DNA of 15,662 nucleotides. Source: Corynebacterium sp. (GTDB lineage Bacteria; Actinomycetota; Actinomycetes; Mycobacteriales; Mycobacteriaceae). This document shows, piece by piece, positions 6,961 to 12,997 of this stretch (positions within the stretch are counted from its first letter, which is position 1; each line of letters starts with the position of its first letter). The notes beneath the pieces are model-generated. The model saw only the letters and a program-made list of their open reading frames with translations, did not search any database and was not told the origin of the DNA. The stretch covers positions 1 through 15,662 of the forward strand of contig NZ_JASLIP010000074.1 of NCBI RefSeq assembly GCF_030152825.1. Reading direction: 5' to 3'. A program made the translations under genes and the position numbers.

Positions 6961-6992
6961 TTGACAATTCTGTGAACTCGGGGAAATATCCT
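6961..6992 (+). promoter_or_regulatory. Probable promoter of the mgtE leader
   Basis: TTGACA (6961-6966) is a perfect -35. The -10 is either AAATAT (6984-6989, 17-bp spacer) or TATCCT (6987-6992, long 20-bp spacer). Transcription would begin around 6996-7000, immediately before the 5' hairpin and M-box. Confidence 0.5.
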
Positions 6993-6997
6993 TAGAT

Positions 6998-7017
6998 GCA
7001 ACGCACGAATGCGTTGC
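6998..7017 (+). other. Perfect 8-bp hairpin at the 5' end of the mgtE leader
   Basis: GCAACGCA (6998-7005) pairs with TGCGTTGC (7010-7017) around a CGAA loop. It directly precedes the M-box and could stabilise the RNA 5' end; as DNA it is also an inverted repeat just past the promoter, so an operator role is possible. Confidence 0.6.
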
Positions 7018-7018
7018 G

Positions 7019-7213
7019 ACCTCATTCGGTGAGGCTCCTGCGTGAACACAGGCTACTGTTCTTGGCTGATCGAGAGATCTCCCAAGGGTAGGACAGGTTC
7101 TCCCGGCTTAAGGGTTAACCCTAAGTGGCTGTTGCAGAAGGCGAAGCAGCAGAACAACAACTGCATCGCAACCGCAACTCACGTCACGCAGTGTCAAAGC
7201 TCTGATGTGGAGG
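7019..7213 (+). promoter_or_regulatory. M-box (ykoK leader) Mg2+ riboswitch upstream of mgtE
   Basis: The conserved 5' block GGTGAGGCTCCTG (7028-7040) matches the signature of the M-box, the Mg2+-sensing riboswitch. Further matches are CAGGCTACTG, then AAGGGTAGGACAGG (the conserved GGGU..ACAGG segment), and the 3' block CAGTGTCAAAGCTCTGATG. The long-range stem P2 is perfect: CTGCGTGA (7038-7045) with TCACGCAG (7184-7191). An internal arm pairs across GGGTTAACCC (7112-7121). The closing stem P1 joins CCTC (7020-7023) with GAGG (7210-7213), and GAGG is part of the ribosome site of the leader ORF at 7220. Family knowledge: Mg2+ binding compacts the RNA and shuts down expression. I expect repression of mgtE at high Mg2+. 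No intrinsic terminator follows. Confidence 0.85.
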
Positions 7214-7219
7214 ATTACC

Positions 7220-7270
7220 ATGCGTGACTTTCTTATTTCTTCCGGGCATCGCAAACCCCGGGTTCCCTAA
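7220..7270 (+). CDS. Leader peptide ORF, 16 codons, between M-box and mgtE
   Basis: ATG 7220 to TAA 7268-7270 encodes MRDFLISSGHRKPRVP. The ribosome site GGAGG (7209-7213) stands at an ideal 6 bases from the ATG, better than many real genes here, and lies inside the 3' strand of riboswitch stem P1. Opening the M-box at low Mg2+ should therefore permit translation, and closing it should block it. The peptide ends in a Lys/Arg/Pro-rich stretch, reminiscent in kind, not sequence, of Pro-containing Mg2+ leader peptides such as Salmonella MgtL. There is no experimental support in hand; a chance ORF is possible but the ribosome site argues against it. Confidence 0.55.
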   Translation: MRDFLISSGHRKPRVP

Positions 7271-7299
7271 GCGCTAACCCTTCGCTGCGAAGCCGCAGC

Positions 7300-7456
7300 A
7301 ATCCAAGAAAAGTCGCAATCTTCGCGTGCCCAAAAATTTTCTCCATCGGCACCGAAATCTCAACGTGCGGCGTTCAGCCAGCATCATTGCCCGCTGCCAC
7401 GAGCCCAAGACGTGCGCCCCAAAGCCAGCGATGCTTAACCGCGCCCAAGCCCCAGG
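7300..7456 (+). other. C-rich untranslated spacer in the mgtE leader
   Basis: By hand count this 157-base stretch has about 57 C and 34 G, with little obvious strong pairing. It separates the 16-codon ORF from the 39-codon ORF. A C-over-G bias in untranslated leader RNA is what Rho loading sites show, so it may allow premature termination when upstream translation is off. Just before it, GCTGCG (7284-7289) pairs with CGCAGC (7294-7299). Confidence 0.35.
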
Positions 7457-7473
7457 AAGGAGGCCGATTACCC

Positions 7474-7593
7474 ATGCCCAGCGACGAACCTGTTCCCAGT
7501 TGTTCTCAGAAATTCATCACAAAACTACTGCTGAGGAGGCCTCCCAATGATGGCTATCAAGAACGCAACCAACACCCGCCAAGCGGCAGCTAA
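7474..7593 (+). CDS. Small ORF, 39 codons, overlapping the start of mgtE
   Basis: ATG 7474 to TGA 7591-7593 has a strong ribosome site, AAGGAGG (7457-7463), 10 bases upstream. Its sequence begins MPSDEPVPSCSQKF and later reads LLLRRPPNDG and QHPPSGS, with two Pro-Pro pairs. It overlaps the first 47 bases of mgtE in another frame. The codons for RRPP (7534-7545) coincide with the mgtE ribosome site GAGGAGG (7533-7539). A ribosome slowed at Pro-Pro would cover the mgtE start; one passing through could expose it. Whether the peptide matters or only its translation is unknown. Confidence is moderate because it rests on the ribosome site and position only. Confidence 0.45.
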   Translation: MPSDEPVPSCSQKFITKLLLRRPPNDGYQERNQHPPSGS

Positions 7594-8908
7594 GACCCTG
7601 CGCACCCAGGTAGACCGCAACATGACGCTGGACCTGGACCGCTGGCTGGCAACTTTCCCCAACCCCACCGAGCGCACCCGCCAGGTCAGCCAGCTGTGGC
7701 TGCCGGACCTTGCTGGGCTCACCGTTGAGCTCGACATCAGTGAGCTCACCCGCATGGTCGAGTCCGTTGGTGTGACGGCCGGCGTGCGGATTATCAACTC
7801 GATCGGTTTTCACCGCGCCCTCGAGGTGTTTGCCCAGCTGGGCGTATTCGATGCGGCGAATGTGATGCGTGATCTGCCCGGCAAAAATGCCCACACGATC
7901 CTCGCCGAGCTCCCCACCGAGCGAGCGGATCAGGTCCGTGAGCTGCTCAAGTACGATGCCGAGTCCGCGGGCGGCAACATGACCCCCAGCGTGCTTCGCG
8001 CACCCATCAACGCCACCGCAGGAGAGGCGATGGAAGCCATTCGGAAGGCAGCGCGCACCGCGGACGTCCCGTCCTATGTCTACCTCGAGGACGCTGCGGG
8101 CACACTGGCGGGCGTCGTATCCCTGCGCGAGCTGGTCTTCGCCGATCCACAGGCCCCGCTGACCGAGGTCGCACAACTAAGCGTCCGCAGCGTCGATGCG
8201 GATACCGACCAGGAGCAGGTCGCCCAACTGATCGCGGATTACGACCTCCACGCCATCCCAGTGCTGGCGGACGGCAAGCTCATCGGAGCTGTCACCGCTG
8301 ACCGGGCTCACGACATCATGGAGGAAGAAACTACCGAAGACTTTGCGCGCATGAGCTCCTTGAGCAGCGCCCGTTCCATCACGAACTCTTCTATCGGCAC
8401 GCTGTTCCGCAGCCGAGTGACCTGGCTGGTCATCCTGGTGTTCGGCAACCTGTTTTCTGGTGCCGGGATCGCCCACTTCGAGGACCTGATCGCCAGCGCC
8501 GTGACTCTAGTGTTCTTCCTTCCGCTGCTCATCGATTCCGGCGGCAACGCGGGCTCGCAGTCCGCGACGCTCATGGTTCGCGCCCTGGCAGTCGGGGACG
8601 TCAAGCTCGCCGACTGGGGCCGCTGCCTCGGCAAGGAACTCGGCGTGGCTCTGATGCTCGGCGTCACGATGGCAGCCGCAGTGTCCGTGCTGGGGATCTA
8701 CCGGGGTGGCCCGCAGGTGGCTCTCGTCGTGGCCCTGTCCATGTTCTTGATCGTCATCGTTGGGTGCCTGATCGGTATGTCCCTGCCGTTCATCCTGGCG
8801 AAGCTGAACATGGATCCGGCCTCCGCTTCTGCGCCTCTGATTACCTCAATCTGCGACGGACTTGGCGTGATCATCTACTTCACGATCGCCAACCAGCTGA
8901 TCCTCTAG
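7547..8908 (+). CDS. mgtE: Magnesium transporter MgtE
   Basis: This 453-residue protein has the MgtE order of domains. An N-terminal helical MgtE_N domain (~30-135) has the typical DLPGKNAHTILAELPTERAD. A CBS pair (~140-265) follows and closes the channel at high cytosolic Mg2+. Then come a plug helix and five membrane segments (~285-453). The signature LPLLIDSGGNAGSQSATL starts near residue 324, and Asp437 in SICDGLGVIIYF matches the pore Asp that binds Mg2+ in the family. It is an inner-membrane Mg2+ channel. The start is ATG 7547 (an alternative ATG is 7550) with GGAGG (7535-7539) 7 bases upstream. Control appears to come from the M-box and leader ORFs in front of it. Length and motifs are normal. 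Confidence 0.95.
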   Translation: MMAIKNATNTRQAAAKTLRTQVDRNMTLDLDRWLATFPNPTERTRQVSQLWLPDLAGLTVELDISELTRMVESVGVTAGVRIINSIGFHRALEVFAQLGVFDAANVMRDLPGKNAHTILAELPTERADQVRELLKYDAESAGGNMTPSVLRAPINATAGEAMEAIRKAARTADVPSYVYLEDAAGTLAGVVSLRELVFADPQAPLTEVAQLSVRSVDADTDQEQVAQLIADYDLHAIPVLADGKLIGAVTADRAHDIMEEETTEDFARMSSLSSARSITNSSIGTLFRSRVTWLVILVFGNLFSGAGIAHFEDLIASAVTLVFFLPLLIDSGGNAGSQSATLMVRALAVGDVKLADWGRCLGKELGVALMLGVTMAAAVSVLGIYRGGPQVALVVALSMFLIVIVGCLIGMSLPFILAKLNMDPASASAPLITSICDGLGVIIYFTIANQLIL

Positions 8909-8912
8909 AACC

Positions 8913-8941
8913 CTGAGAATCATCCCGCACGCGCGTAAAAT
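8913..8941 (+). promoter_or_regulatory. Probable promoter of the GNAT gene
   Basis: CTGAGA (8913-8918) and TAAAAT (8936-8941) are separated by 17 bp, 63 bases before ATG 9004. CCCGCA (8924-8929) and TGCGGG (8942-8947) form an inverted repeat around the -10, a possible operator. Confidence 0.5.
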
Positions 8942-9003
8942 TGCGGGTATTCGGGCTCGCCACCCGCGGCGGGCCAACCCAACCCAGCCGAAAGGGGAGT
9001 GCA

Positions 9004-9297
9004 ATGACTGCATCCGATTCCCAGCGCCAAGTCCGCAAGGAGTCCGGCCGCTTCGTCATCGAGGTCGACGGCCAGGAGGCCGGCTTCGCCGAATTTCAGG
9101 ACGCCGCCGGCGTCCGCGATTTCAACCACACCGTCGTCGATTCCGCGTTCCGCGGCCAGGGATTGTCAAAGCCTCTCATCTCGCAGGCTCTGGATGCCAC
9201 CCGCGAGGAGGGGCTGAAGGTCCGCCCGACCTGCACGGCCGTGGCGGGATTCATCGATAAGAATAAGGAAGACTACGGCGATCTCGTCGCCGAGTAG
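9004..9297 (+). CDS. Small GNAT-fold acetyltransferase (COG2388/NATD1 type)
   Basis: This 97-residue cytoplasmic protein starts at ATG 9004 with ribosome site AGGGGAG 5 bases upstream. The N-terminal half FVIEVDGQEAGFAEF gives the two short antiparallel strands of this mini-GNAT family. The segment FNHTVVDSAFRGQGLSKPL contains the acetyl-CoA pyrophosphate loop (RGQGLSKP, equivalent to R/Q-x-x-G-x-G/A). The end KVRPTCTAVAGFIDKN matches the usual RPxCxxVxxFI finish. About 95 residues is the normal size. The natural acceptor is unknown for this group. It is convergent with cysE, with only 12 bases between stops, and in related corynebacteria it neighbours cysE. Family assignment is firm; function is not. 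Confidence 0.88.
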   Translation: MTASDSQRQVRKESGRFVIEVDGQEAGFAEFQDAAGVRDFNHTVVDSAFRGQGLSKPLISQALDATREEGLKVRPTCTAVAGFIDKNKEDYGDLVAE

Positions 9298-9309
9298 ATC
9301 TAGACGGTC

Positions 9310-9966
9310 CTAGACGGCGCCGTCGACGTCGTTATCCGTGCTATCGGGATCGTTCTTAGGGGCACTGCCATCGGAAGAGGCAGTGCCCTTCTTCTGCATT
9401 TCGGCGACCCACCGCACCGCGTCGACCAGCGGGGTGCGCTGATCCTTCCGGCGGGGACGCACCTTGGCCGGGATGCCGGTGAGGATCGAATCCGCCGGCG
9501 CGTCCTTTGTCACCACGGCGTTCGCGCCGATCACGGAGTTGTCGCCGATGGTGATGGGCCCCAGCACCTTCGCGCCAGCGCCCACGGTCACCCCGTTGCC
9601 GATGGTGGGGTGGCGCTTGGTCTGGGTCAACACCTGCCCGCCCAGGGTCACCCCGTGGTAGAGCATGACGTCGTCGCCGATCTCCGTGGTCTCGCCGATG
9701 ACGACCCCCATGCCGTGGTCAATGAAGAACCGGCGACCGATGGTCGCGCCTGGGTGAATCTCGATGCCGGTGAAAAAGCGCGAGGCCTGGGCGAGGATCC
9801 GGGCCGGGCCCTTCAGCCCGCGTTGCCACATGGCATGGGCCACCCGGTGCGCCCAGATGGCGTGGAGCCCGGAGTACACGATGGCATTTTCAAGATCGCC
9901 TCGTGCGGCGGGGTCGTGCAGGCGGGCGTTCTTCAGATCCTCCCGGATCGTGGCAAAAATGCTCAC
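9310..9966 (-). CDS. cysE: Serine O-acetyltransferase
   Basis: This 218-residue protein makes O-acetyl-L-serine from serine and acetyl-CoA, the first step of cysteine synthesis. It starts at GTG 9966 with ribosome site GAGGA about 7 bases upstream. The short N-terminal helical part (~1-65) marks the short CysE form. The left-handed beta-helix of hexapeptide repeats runs ~68-165, with IEIHPGATIG, then IDHG carrying catalytic His84, then VTLGG and KRHPTIG (His119), and the acetyl-CoA end NAVVTKDAPADS. A Lys/Arg-rich, then acidic, 45-residue tail follows and ends in Val. The C-terminal Ile that docks CysE into CysK in enterobacteria is absent. It lies downstream of cysK on the same strand, 224 bases away. 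Confidence 0.95.
   Translation of the reverse strand: MSIFATIREDLKNARLHDPAARGDLENAIVYSGLHAIWAHRVAHAMWQRGLKGPARILAQASRFFTGIEIHPGATIGRRFFIDHGMGVVIGETTEIGDDVMLYHGVTLGGQVLTQTKRHPTIGNGVTVGAGAKVLGPITIGDNSVIGANAVVTKDAPADSILTGIPAKVRPRRKDQRTPLVDAVRWVAEMQKKGTASSDGSAPKNDPDSTDNDVDGAV
9358..9397 (+). terminator. Plus-strand terminator for the GNAT gene, embedded in cysE
   Basis: A 12-bp stem with one G-T pair (9358-9369 with 9379-9390) closes a 9-nt loop and is followed on the plus strand by the T-rich CTTCTTCTG. It lies 60 bases after the GNAT stop, inside the 3' coding part of the convergent cysE. The minus-strand side lacks a T tract, so it should act on GNAT transcripts only. Confidence 0.5.
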
Positions 9967-10073
9967 GTGCGATCCTCTTTCTTCACATCGAATTTTTTGC
10001 TCCCTGTGCTGCCGGGTTGGGCATCCCAGCGGGCCTATTCATTAGCTGGAGGGAAGCATACTCATCATATGCA

Positions 10074-10137
10074 GCACGCCACCGCCGTGGCGTATTCCCG
10101 AAAGTTTTATTCCGGGTGGCCAACGGCGGTGGCGTGC
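10074..10137. repeat. Long perfect inverted repeat between cysK and cysE
   Basis: Fifteen bases at 10074-10088 (GCACGCCACCGCCGT) are the exact reverse complement of 10123-10137. The 34-base centre contains CCCG (10097-10100) and CGGG (10113-10116), which can extend the fold. There is no T tract on either strand, so it is not a classical intrinsic terminator. In the cysK-to-cysE transcript it would form a strong stem about 110 bases before the cysE start and could reduce read-through, protect RNA ends, or bind a protein. Confidence 0.8.
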
Positions 10138-10156
10138 AGAGATTGAGCGGGCTGTA

Positions 10157-10178
10157 TCCGGGCTCGGGTGAGCCCGGA
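10157..10178 (-). terminator. Hairpin just after cysK, possible terminator without T tract
   Basis: A perfect 9-bp stem TCCGGGCTC (10157-10165) with GAGCCCGGA (10170-10178) closes a 4-nt loop, 12 bases after the cysK stop. No U run follows on the minus strand, so termination is uncertain. Confidence 0.45.
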
Positions 10179-10190
10179 GCTTCGCCTCTT

Positions 10191-11126
10191 CTAGTCGCGC
10201 AGGTCCTCGAAGAGCAGGGTGGAGACGTAGCGCTCACCGAAGTCCGGCAGGATCGCGACGATGGTCTTACCCTCGTTCTCCGGCTTCTGAGCCTCCTGCA
10301 GTGCGCCCCAGACGGCTGCGCCGCCGGAGATGCCGCCCAGAATGCCCTCGGAGACCGCGAGCTCGCGTGCGGTCTCCACCGACTCCTCGAGTGGGGCGTC
10401 GATCACGCGATCGAGGACGTCCTTATCGAGGGTTTCCGGGAAGAAGTTGGTGCCCAGGCCCTGGATCTTGTGCGGGCCGAAGCGGCCCTCGGTCAGCAGC
10501 GGGGAATCTGCCGGCTCGACGCCGACGATCTCGATGCTCTCCTTCTTTTCCTTCAGGTACTTCGCGGCGCCGGAGATGGTGCCACCGGTGCCGATGCCGG
10601 CGACGAAGATATCCACCTTGCCGTCGGTGTCCTCGAAGACCTCCGGGCCCGTGGTCTCGTAGTGCTTCTTCGGGTTGGCCGGGTTCTTGAACTGGCTAGC
10701 CAAGATGGAGTTCTCGGTGGACTCGACCAGCTCGTTAGCCTTGTCGACCGCACCCTGCATGCCGGCGGAACCCGGGGTCAGTACCAGCTCGGCGCCAAGA
10801 GCGCGCAGCATGATGCGGCGCTCGTTAGACATCGTCTCTGGCATCGTGAGCACCACCTTGTAACCGCGAGCCGCGCCGACCATGGCCAGTGCGATACCGG
10901 TGTTACCGGAGGTTGCCTCGATAATGGTGCCGCCCGGCTTCAGCTCGCCAGCGTCCTCGGCAGCCTGAACGATAGCCAGACCAATACGGTCCTTCACGGA
11001 GTTGCCTGGGTTGGCGGCCTCGATCTTCAGCAGCACATCAGCCTTGTAACCCTCGGTGAGCTTGTTGAGCTTGACCAGCGGGGTATTGCCGATGAGCTCG
11101 GTGATGTTCTCGTAAATCGTTGCCAT
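10191..11126 (-). CDS. cysK: Cysteine synthase A (O-acetylserine sulfhydrylase)
   Basis: This 311-residue PLP enzyme joins O-acetylserine with sulfide to give cysteine in the cytoplasm. The motifs are in order: TPLVKLNKL near the N-terminus, NPGNSVKDR with the PLP-binding Lys45, the substrate loop TSGNTG (72-77), the phosphate loop GTGGTISG (179-186), and GISGGAA near residue 266, where Ser contacts the PLP ring. Length is normal. It starts at ATG 11126; GGAAAGG lies ~11 bases upstream. A perfect McbR-type operator lies about 45-60 bases upstream, so repression when sulfur amino acids are plentiful is likely, as in C. glutamicum. cysE follows on the same strand but is separated by hairpins. 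It is divergent from the enoyl-CoA hydratase gene. Confidence 0.97.
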   Translation of the reverse strand: MATIYENITELIGNTPLVKLNKLTEGYKADVLLKIEAANPGNSVKDRIGLAIVQAAEDAGELKPGGTIIEATSGNTGIALAMVGAARGYKVVLTMPETMSNERRIMLRALGAELVLTPGSAGMQGAVDKANELVESTENSILASQFKNPANPKKHYETTGPEVFEDTDGKVDIFVAGIGTGGTISGAAKYLKEKKESIEIVGVEPADSPLLTEGRFGPHKIQGLGTNFFPETLDKDVLDRVIDAPLEESVETARELAVSEGILGGISGGAAVWGALQEAQKPENEGKTIVAILPDFGERYVSTLLFEDLRD

Positions 11127-11167
11127 TTTTCTGGTTTACCTTTCCTGGTTGCGAATCAGCCTGAAGT

Positions 11168-11187
11168 AAAATAGACTGATCTGTCTA
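11168..11187 (-). promoter_or_regulatory. McbR-type operator overlapping the cysK promoter
   Basis: TAGAC (11172-11176), six bases, then GTCTA (11183-11187) match exactly the TAGAC-N6-GTCTA site described for the corynebacterial sulfur-metabolism repressor McbR. On the cysK strand it adjoins TATTTT (11173-11168), a plausible -10 element, so a bound repressor would block the polymerase. The -35 is not clear. Confidence 0.8.
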
Positions 11188-11250
11188 CCCGTAATGATAC
11201 CCGCCCTTGGGGTTGTAAGGCAATGGTGAAGACGGGAATTGGCCAAGCTG

Positions 11251-11279
11251 GTGACGTCCTTAACAAAAATGGGCACAAT
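11251..11279 (+). promoter_or_regulatory. Possible promoter of the enoyl-CoA hydratase gene
   Basis: GTGACG (11251-11256) and CACAAT (11274-11279) are 17 bp apart, about 60 bases before ATG 11342. Each matches the consensus at four of six positions. Confidence 0.38.
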
Positions 11280-11341
11280 GGACAGCGGAAGAAAACAGCG
11301 AAACAGTTTCACGCGCATACCCCAGAAGAAGAGAGGTTACG

Positions 11342-12115
11342 ATGAGCGAGAACGTCATCCTCACCAGCACCGATAACCGCGTCGCCACGATCCGACTCAA
11401 TCGCCCGGAGGCGCTCAACGCGCTCAACAGCGAACTCATGCACGCCGTCGTGGACGCTGTTGAGGGCTTCGACCAGGACCCGAATATCGGCGCGATTGTC
11501 ATCACTGGCAGCGATAAAGCCTTCGCCGCGGGCGCTGACATCAAGCAGATGCAGTCCGAGACCTACCCCGAGATCCGTCAGAAGAAGATGTTCCTGGAGT
11601 GGGAGCGCGTCGCGCAGGTCTCCACCCCAATCATCACGGCTGTCAACGGCTTCGCGCTCGGCGGTGGCTGCGAGGTCGCGATGATCGGCGACATCCTGCT
11701 GGCTAGTGAGAAGGCCAAGTTTGGCCAGCCGGAAATCACCCTGGGCATCATCCCGGGCATGGGCGGCACCCAGCGCCTGACCCGCGCGGTGGGCAAGGCT
11801 AAGGCGATGGATTTGATCCTCACAGGCCGCATGATGGACGCACAGGAAGCGGAGAGCTCCGGCCTTGTGTCCCGTGTGCTGCCCGTCGAAGGCTTCGACG
11901 AGGCGGTCCAGGAAGTCGCCGCCAAGGTTGCTGGCATGTCCAAGGTTGCTACCACCGCCGCGACCGACATGGTGGACGCCGCCTACGAGACCACCCTGCG
12001 CCAAGGGCTGCTCAGCGAGCGCGATGCCTTCTGGTCCCTGTTTGCCACGGAGGATCAGAAGGAAGGTATGGCCGCCTTCGTGGAGAAGCGCAAGCCGGAG
12101 TGGCAGCACCGCTAA
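11342..12115 (+). CDS. Enoyl-CoA hydratase/isomerase family protein
   Basis: This 257-residue crotonase-fold protein starts at ATG 11342 with ribosome site AGAGAGG 5 bases upstream. Early motifs are IRLNRPEALNALN and the CoA/oxyanion segment AFAAGADIKQM. The second oxyanion strand FALGGGCEVAM carries Glu111, and FGQPEITLGIIPGMGGTQRL carries Glu131; these two match the pair of catalytic Glu residues of true hydratases (Glu144 and Glu164 in the mitochondrial enzyme). It therefore probably hydrates 2-enoyl-CoA to 3-hydroxyacyl-CoA in beta-oxidation. The C-terminal EGMAAFVEKRKPEW is the family's usual end. It is a single gene, divergent from cysK. Chain length or substrate specificity cannot be read from sequence. 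Confidence 0.93.
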   Translation: MSENVILTSTDNRVATIRLNRPEALNALNSELMHAVVDAVEGFDQDPNIGAIVITGSDKAFAAGADIKQMQSETYPEIRQKKMFLEWERVAQVSTPIITAVNGFALGGGCEVAMIGDILLASEKAKFGQPEITLGIIPGMGGTQRLTRAVGKAKAMDLILTGRMMDAQEAESSGLVSRVLPVEGFDEAVQEVAAKVAGMSKVATTAATDMVDAAYETTLRQGLLSERDAFWSLFATEDQKEGMAAFVEKRKPEWQHR

Positions 12116-12190
12116 GGATCGCTGCTCGTCCGGCGGTTGCGGGATGAGCGGGCTTAGCCTTTGAGAAAACGACGGGGCACACTAGGAAAC

Positions 12191-12754
12191 ATGGCTAAGA
12201 AGAAGACCTTCAAGAGGACGATTGCGCTGTCGCCAGCAGAGGCGTACGGCGTATTGAGCAGCGAGGAATATCTGCTGAGCGTGGACCAGCCCACGGATGG
12301 CTCCACGGTCGAGATCGTCGACTCGGACATCGCCCGCACCCCGGAGGGGCAGATCACTGCCCAAGTTCAGGTCGAGATCACGCCTGCCGGACCTGCAGCC
12401 GAAGGTGCCGGGGCGGCCGACGGGGCTGCGGGTGAGTCAGGCGAGGGGCAGCCGAAACAGCCGATGCGCCTCCAGCAGACCACTACAGTGGAACCGCTGA
12501 CGGGGGAGACCTGCGTGGTCGAAACCGCCATGCCCCTCCCGCAGGGGCTGGGGGAGATGCGCCTGCACTTCACCTACACGCCGCAGCGCAAGGACCCGCA
12601 GTCCAGCGACGTTGTCATCGAAGTATCGGTGGACGTGAGCGTTCCAGTTCCGATGGTCGGCGGCATGATCGCGCGCAAGATCCTGGGCGATGCAGATAAC
12701 ACCATCGACAAGGGGCTGGCGCGCATCGAAGCGGAGGGGCTATCCCGCCGCTAG
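12191..12754 (+). CDS. DUF2505 family protein
   Basis: This 187-residue protein starts at ATG 12191 (an in-frame ATG at 12161 lacks support). Residues 5-65 (FKRTIALSPAEAYGVLSSEEY and on) and the end VPMVGGMIARKILGDADNTI, with a final helix RIEAEGLSRR, fit the actinobacterial DUF2505 family, related to the START/polyketide-cyclase fold that forms a hydrophobic pocket. A low-complexity Ala/Gly/Glu insert (~75-100) looks like a flexible loop. No signal peptide or membrane segment is present. CACACT (12178-12183) lies 7 bases before the ATG, so the message may be leaderless. It follows the hydratase gene by 75 bases and ends at a strong terminator. Ligand and role are unknown. Confidence 0.8.
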   Translation: MAKKKTFKRTIALSPAEAYGVLSSEEYLLSVDQPTDGSTVEIVDSDIARTPEGQITAQVQVEITPAGPAAEGAGAADGAAGESGEGQPKQPMRLQQTTTVEPLTGETCVVETAMPLPQGLGEMRLHFTYTPQRKDPQSSDVVIEVSVDVSVPVPMVGGMIARKILGDADNTIDKGLARIEAEGLSRR

Positions 12755-12797
12755 CGTGAAGAATCAGGTGAGCGGGGTCCAGCGTATGGATTCTGCT

Positions 12798-12851
12798 AAC
12801 CGCCTGTGCGTTCCCTGATGAAGGGCTTGGCGTACGGGCGGTTTTCGCTTT
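12798..12851 (+). terminator. Strong intrinsic terminator after the DUF2505 gene
   Basis: A 13-bp stem with two G-T pairs (12798-12810 with 12831-12843) encloses a second small stem (CCCT 12813-12816 with AGGG 12822-12825) and is followed by TTTTCGCTTT. Confidence 0.85.
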
Positions 12852-12863
12852 AGTGGGGGGATT

Positions 12864-12916
12864 TTGGGGGTAGTTAGCGGGTGATCTATACTTTGCTTGG
12901 CTACCTGCTAACCCCT
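12864..12916 (+). promoter_or_regulatory. ramA promoter with candidate RamA autoregulatory sites
   Basis: TTGGGG (12864-12869) and TATACT (12887-12892) are separated by 17 bp. TGGGGGT (12865-12871) and ACCCCT (12911-12916) fit the G-stretch and C-stretch motifs reported for RamA in C. glutamicum, and another G6 run lies at 12855-12860. In addition TTAGCGGGT (12874-12882) pairs with ACCTGCTAA (12903-12911), an inverted repeat framing the -10. RamA is known to control its own gene in C. glutamicum, so these sites plausibly mediate feedback. Confidence 0.55.
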
Positions 12917-12997
12917 AAAAGGGGGAGTGTTTGGTGGAAAAACTTCGGCCCGTTTTGGCGCCCCGCGCCGGCCGGGCCGCTGAGTAACAGTGCCAGG

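Noticed and set aside
7326..7550. A 74-codon frame ending in an ATGA overlap with the mgtE start
   Set aside because: The stop/start overlap is tempting, but neither its GTG start nor the internal ATG at 7431 has a ribosome site, and the sequence looks random. The ORF at 7474 with AAGGAGG is the better candidate.
9903..11174. A 423-codon open frame on the plus strand across cysK
   Set aside because: It is antisense to an unmistakable cysK, has no recognisable domain, and long antisense frames are expected in GC-rich genes.
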